Made by a program: the position numbers and the translations under genes. Of a stretch of DNA of 64,000 nucleotides, positions 60,781 through 64,000 are shown piece after piece. The DNA is taken from the NCBI GenBank assembly GCA_947650365.1, contig OX393549.1, positions 92,405,081 through 92,469,080 of the forward strand. Direction: 5' to 3'. Source of the DNA: Chamaelirium japonicum (taxonomy: Eukaryota > Streptophyta > Magnoliopsida > Liliales > Melanthiaceae). The notes below the pieces were generated by a model. The model worked only from the letters and a program-made list of their open reading frames with translations, made no database searches and was not told the DNA's origin. Position 1 is the stretch's first letter; every line of letters begins with the position of its first letter.

Positions 60781-61293
60781 CTGTGAAGAAAAAAAATCAA
60801 GAATCAAGTTAGAAGCAATTAGAGGCATAGTATATATCATGCAGACAAAGATTTAACTAAAAGAAGTGAGGAACAATAAGGTTTAAATTGCAGATTGTAA
60901 ATTAAATTGCTAGCTTGCTTGCATGTTCGATTCTAAATACGTACGATAAGAATCAGAGATGAAGGCTAAGGGTAGTGGAAAGAACCTTAATCAAAAGAAA
61001 ATTCACTACCTCAAGAAATTGCAATTATCCCCTCCATTAAAATGAATCAAATGATAAGGGGTAATTGGATTTCTTTTTCCATCAACGAGGTTCCTTCTCA
61101 TTCCCCATTAAATTAAAAACTTGCTTTGTTAAAAGTACTGGATTGAGTGTTGATTGAAGCCAAGGGCTCTGGATTGAGTGTTCTACAAGTGCTGTAACCT
61201 AGAGAAAGCTACTTGGATATTTTTTAGATTGCATATCTTTTTTAAAAAAATATGTCCCAGTAATAGATGAAGTCCAGTTGGAAATATACTCAT
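60781..61293. other. Probable intron of the Sel1-repeat gene
   Basis: The 3' splice site TTCTTCACAG precedes the exon at 60780. No further Sel1 exon was recognised between here and 64000, so this is most likely one long intron, or several exons were missed. No other feature is seen. Confidence 0.45.
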
Positions 61294-62357
61294 CAGTGTT
61301 GTCAAGGCATCGCCTAAGGGCCGCCTAGGCCTTTTCGGGCACGGTCGCATAGGCTACAGCCTACGTGGGCGACCCATGTAAAAAAAAAGGCTTCTTTTTT
61401 AATTTTTTTTGTTATTCTCTCTTCTTTTTCTTTCCTTTTCCTATGTAAGTATAATCCATACACTTAAATATCATTTTCTTTGCTTTCTTACCTATCTATA
61501 TATGTCCAAAGTTAGAGTTCGTATCATTCTTTTATTTTACTACTGTTGTTATTTGCTTAAGGAAATTTTTTTGTTCTATTTGAATTGTCTTTCTATATAC
61601 ATGTGATTTATCCTCTTTAGTGCTTTTATTATTCCGATTTTAGGATTGTGCTAAATTTTTAGGGTTTGTTTATTATGCTTGATTTGATTCATAATAAAGG
61701 TTAAACCTAGGGTTTTTAATGCTCAAACTTCTAAGTTATAACTTTCTAATAGTAACATAATTTGATTAATTGATTGTTACATGTTGATGCATGATATACA
61801 TGGTTTTGCGTTTTAACATTTCAATTTCAGTGATTTAGCATGACAATGATAACATGCATATTCTTTTTGGATAAGAATGTTTGATTTCGGTTGATTTATT
61901 TATTTCAAATGAAGTTTTGATGATATTTTGCTTATTATTTTTTCGAATCTGAATACTATCCCATATATATATATATATATATATAGGGAAGGGATACTCT
62001 TACTAATGAAAGTTACAAATCGCCTTTTACCTAACCTAGAGGTTTCAGAATTTGATGAAACTTGGTGGGGATGCTCTCTATGGCAAGTTGATCATCCTCA
62101 CCCAAAATCATCAAATTCTATAACCTCTAGGGGCATCAAATGTTAGAAGCTTTATCGACCGTTCATTTTAACCGTTAATTTGAATAACATCTTTGATGCC
62201 CCTAGAGGTTATAGAATTTGATGATTTTTGGTGAGGATGATCAACTTGCCATAGAGAGCATCCCCACCAAGTTTCATCAAATTCTGAAACCTCTAGATAG
62301 GTAAAAGACGATTTGTAACTTTTATTAGTAAGATTCCATTAATAAGAGTATCCCTCT

Positions 62358-62426
<69 letters not shown>

Positions 62427-62484
62427 AGTATTTAAAAAATGGTCGCCTAGGCAGGCTTTGCCGGCTTGGCAACGCTGATAGTCT
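61294..62484. mobile_element. Mutator-like MITE, GTTGTCAAGGCG family, copy 2 (nested)
   Basis: The left end CAGTGTTGTCAAGGCATCGCC and right end region GGCTTGGCAACGCTG are imperfect inverted repeats of the same type as the element at 28700-30499. Flanks TATACTCAT (61285-61293) and GATACTCAT (62485-62493) agree at 8 of 9 positions. Words GCCTAGGC mark both arms. A (TA)n-flanked foldback element (61986-62359) is nested in it. No transposase. Confidence 0.75.
61986..62359. mobile_element. (TA)n-flanked foldback MITE C (Micron-like)
   Basis: The ends GGGAAGGGATACTCTTACTA and TAATAAGAGTATCCCTCTCC pair, and inner arms (GTTGATCATCCTCACC with GGTGAGGATGATCAAC) fold back over most of the element. Both sides are AT/TA arrays (about 61963-61985 and 62360-62422). 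It shares its terminal words with element B and inner words GATCATCCTCAC and ACCTCTAGG with element A in the helicase intron. Confidence 0.88.
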
Positions 62485-64000
62485 GATACTCATTAAGACT
62501 AGAGATAATTTAATCCCTATTTTTTAGGGGTGGAGACATAACATGAAAGAGTGAAAAGGGGACTCAGACTCCTATCACTATTGAGATGGGTCTCCGATGC
62601 CTCCTTTCCCTTGTCACTATTGTTAGCTAGAGAGAAGTGACTCCTTTCCCCTGCATGAGAGGGTCCAGCTAGGCCCATGCACGATTTGGGCCTAAATAAG
62701 AGACCGGCTACGACATTTAATGTAGTAAGAGGTCTACTATCTCCATCCAAAATTCAGCCCTAATTGTTTCAGCCACAACTACTCTTGCTGCTGGAAATGA
62801 GGGGGAAATCTGTTTTTTCTTCGGGAGAAGATGAGGTTGAAATTGGTTCATAACAGCACTGCTTACAATTTCAATTAGGTTCAGCTAAAGTTTGAGATAC
62901 TTTAATCTTAGTTTGTTCGTGGTGCAAATGATTGCTCGGCCCTGACCACAGCAGGCTCCGCAAAATGCCTAAACTTGTTCCATGTTCAAGTTGCTACTTG
63001 ATACTCACGCAGAAAGTTTGTGCAAAAATTGGATAATGATATACCCTCTGAATTTATAAACCCTGTAGTCCACCATTAGTTGTCCGAAAAGGTATTCTCT
63101 CCATTGAGTAACAAACATGGTGAGCATAATCTTTATCATCGTATCCCTGTGAGTGGTAGCGGTTACCCACACACAACTGCCCCATGCCCAATTCACCAAA
63201 TAAAAAATGCATATGGATGTCAAAGCTTTAACGATAGTTAAAAATCTGACCTGATGAAAGGCTGACATAGATGATAGATGCGTGAAGTAAATGCAAATAA
63301 GGTATATACTTAAACCCCCAGTTTTAAGATTCGTCTCAAGACTTCTTCTGCATTTTCCAAGGATGCAATAATGCGAGCTAGAATGGAAACATATATATGT
63401 TAAATAATATGATGTATAAGTGTTTACTTCAATTAAGAAAGTTGAAATACTACTAACAATAAAGAAAAAGAAATTTTTCATGAATTGACACATTACTTTT
63501 TTTATCTTTCAATCTATTACTTTGAGAAACTATGCAATCAATTTTTTGAGAAACACAGCACATATGGGTTTTAGAGGACCGCACGTAATCATTCACAATG
63601 TGTTCTCAAGAATCTAGGGATCAATTTTGCGAGAAACGCATCAATCATTATGGAGGAACACAGCTCATGATTGGTTTTACAGGTACACACATAATCCTTC
63701 ACAAGGTGTTCTCAAGAGGTTAAGGATAAGATTATGTATATGCATATAGGGAAAGCACTGAACTTGCACATATTCTTAGTTCAACTAATGGTTGGCAAAA
63801 TATTCTCTGAATTTCCTCTTTGGACATAATGATTAATATAATGAAATAAACAAAACAAGCGGTGAAAAAGCATAACCACATAGTATGAGTGGGAAAAAAA
63901 ACAATCAAAATAATGTCAAAATTATCTGTGGAAAGCCATAATGCTTTGATAATTCTGACAGTGGTGGCAGTAGCTATTAAAACAACATTTTAATGAGGGA
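62485..64000. other. No assignable feature at the right edge
   Basis: Mostly AT-rich sequence. Minus-strand short open stretches near 63330-63390 (RIIASLENAEEVLRRILKLG, with plausible splice sites on both sides) and 63075-63190 could be exons but match nothing known to me. It may be intron of the Sel1-repeat gene. GAGAAAC.CA words repeat near 63545 and 63630. Confidence 0.35.

Noticed and set aside
63005-63493. 162-residue minus-strand frame
   Set aside because: Hydrophobic, AT-driven composition and no recognisable motif; probably chance.

Overview
The window is nuclear DNA from a flowering plant. The genes are split by GT-AG introns, the encoded proteins match plant families, and most of the rest is transposable-element sequence of plant types (long-LTR elements, an L1-type LINE, hAT-type and Mutator-type MITEs). 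A small piece of plastid DNA is also present. Two housekeeping genes have introns above 8 kb filled with repeats. That fits a lineage with a bloated genome, such as a magnoliid, but the sequence alone does not settle the lineage.

Three host genes are visible, all on the minus strand. (1) A short Alba-domain nucleic-acid-binding protein at 10465-19466 has five coding exons and 131 aa. (2) A DED1/DDX3-type DEAD-box RNA helicase (Arabidopsis RH11/RH37/RH52 group) at 23890-36623 has six coding exons and 587 aa. (3) The last four exons of a Sel1-repeat protein lie at 59747-60780, with its 5' part upstream of 60780 and possibly beyond the right edge. The exon joins of the first two give complete proteins with all family motifs. 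Both act on RNA, but nothing in the sequence links them functionally.

Layout: 1-7882 is the 3' part of a GC-rich LTR retroelement fossil with a 95-bp tandem array and a 2.4-kb LTR. 7883-10464 holds a hAT MITE and a chimeric atpB/psbA plastid insert. 10465-19466 is the Alba gene, with an 8.1-kb intron containing a Mutator-like element and a Ty3/Gypsy scrap. 19467-23889 is intergenic, with a dimeric retroposon and a large foldback region. 23890-36623 is the helicase; its 8.6-kb intron holds two Mutator-like MITEs and two foldback elements embedded in (TA)n. 37244-59379 is a repeat nest: a Mutator-like MITE, several hAT MITEs, a Ty1/Copia fossil, and an L1 LINE with a perfect 13-bp target duplication that was split by a second Ty1/Copia element. 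59747-64000 is the Sel1 gene end and a probable intron with another Mutator-like MITE carrying a (TA)n-flanked foldback.

The most unusual pattern is in the small DNA elements. Many of their bodies are built from permuted copies of one short word (CGGGTC, CCGAAC, GTATCGT, GCCTAGGCG and others), and three foldback elements sit exactly between TA microsatellites inside Mutator-like MITEs of one family.
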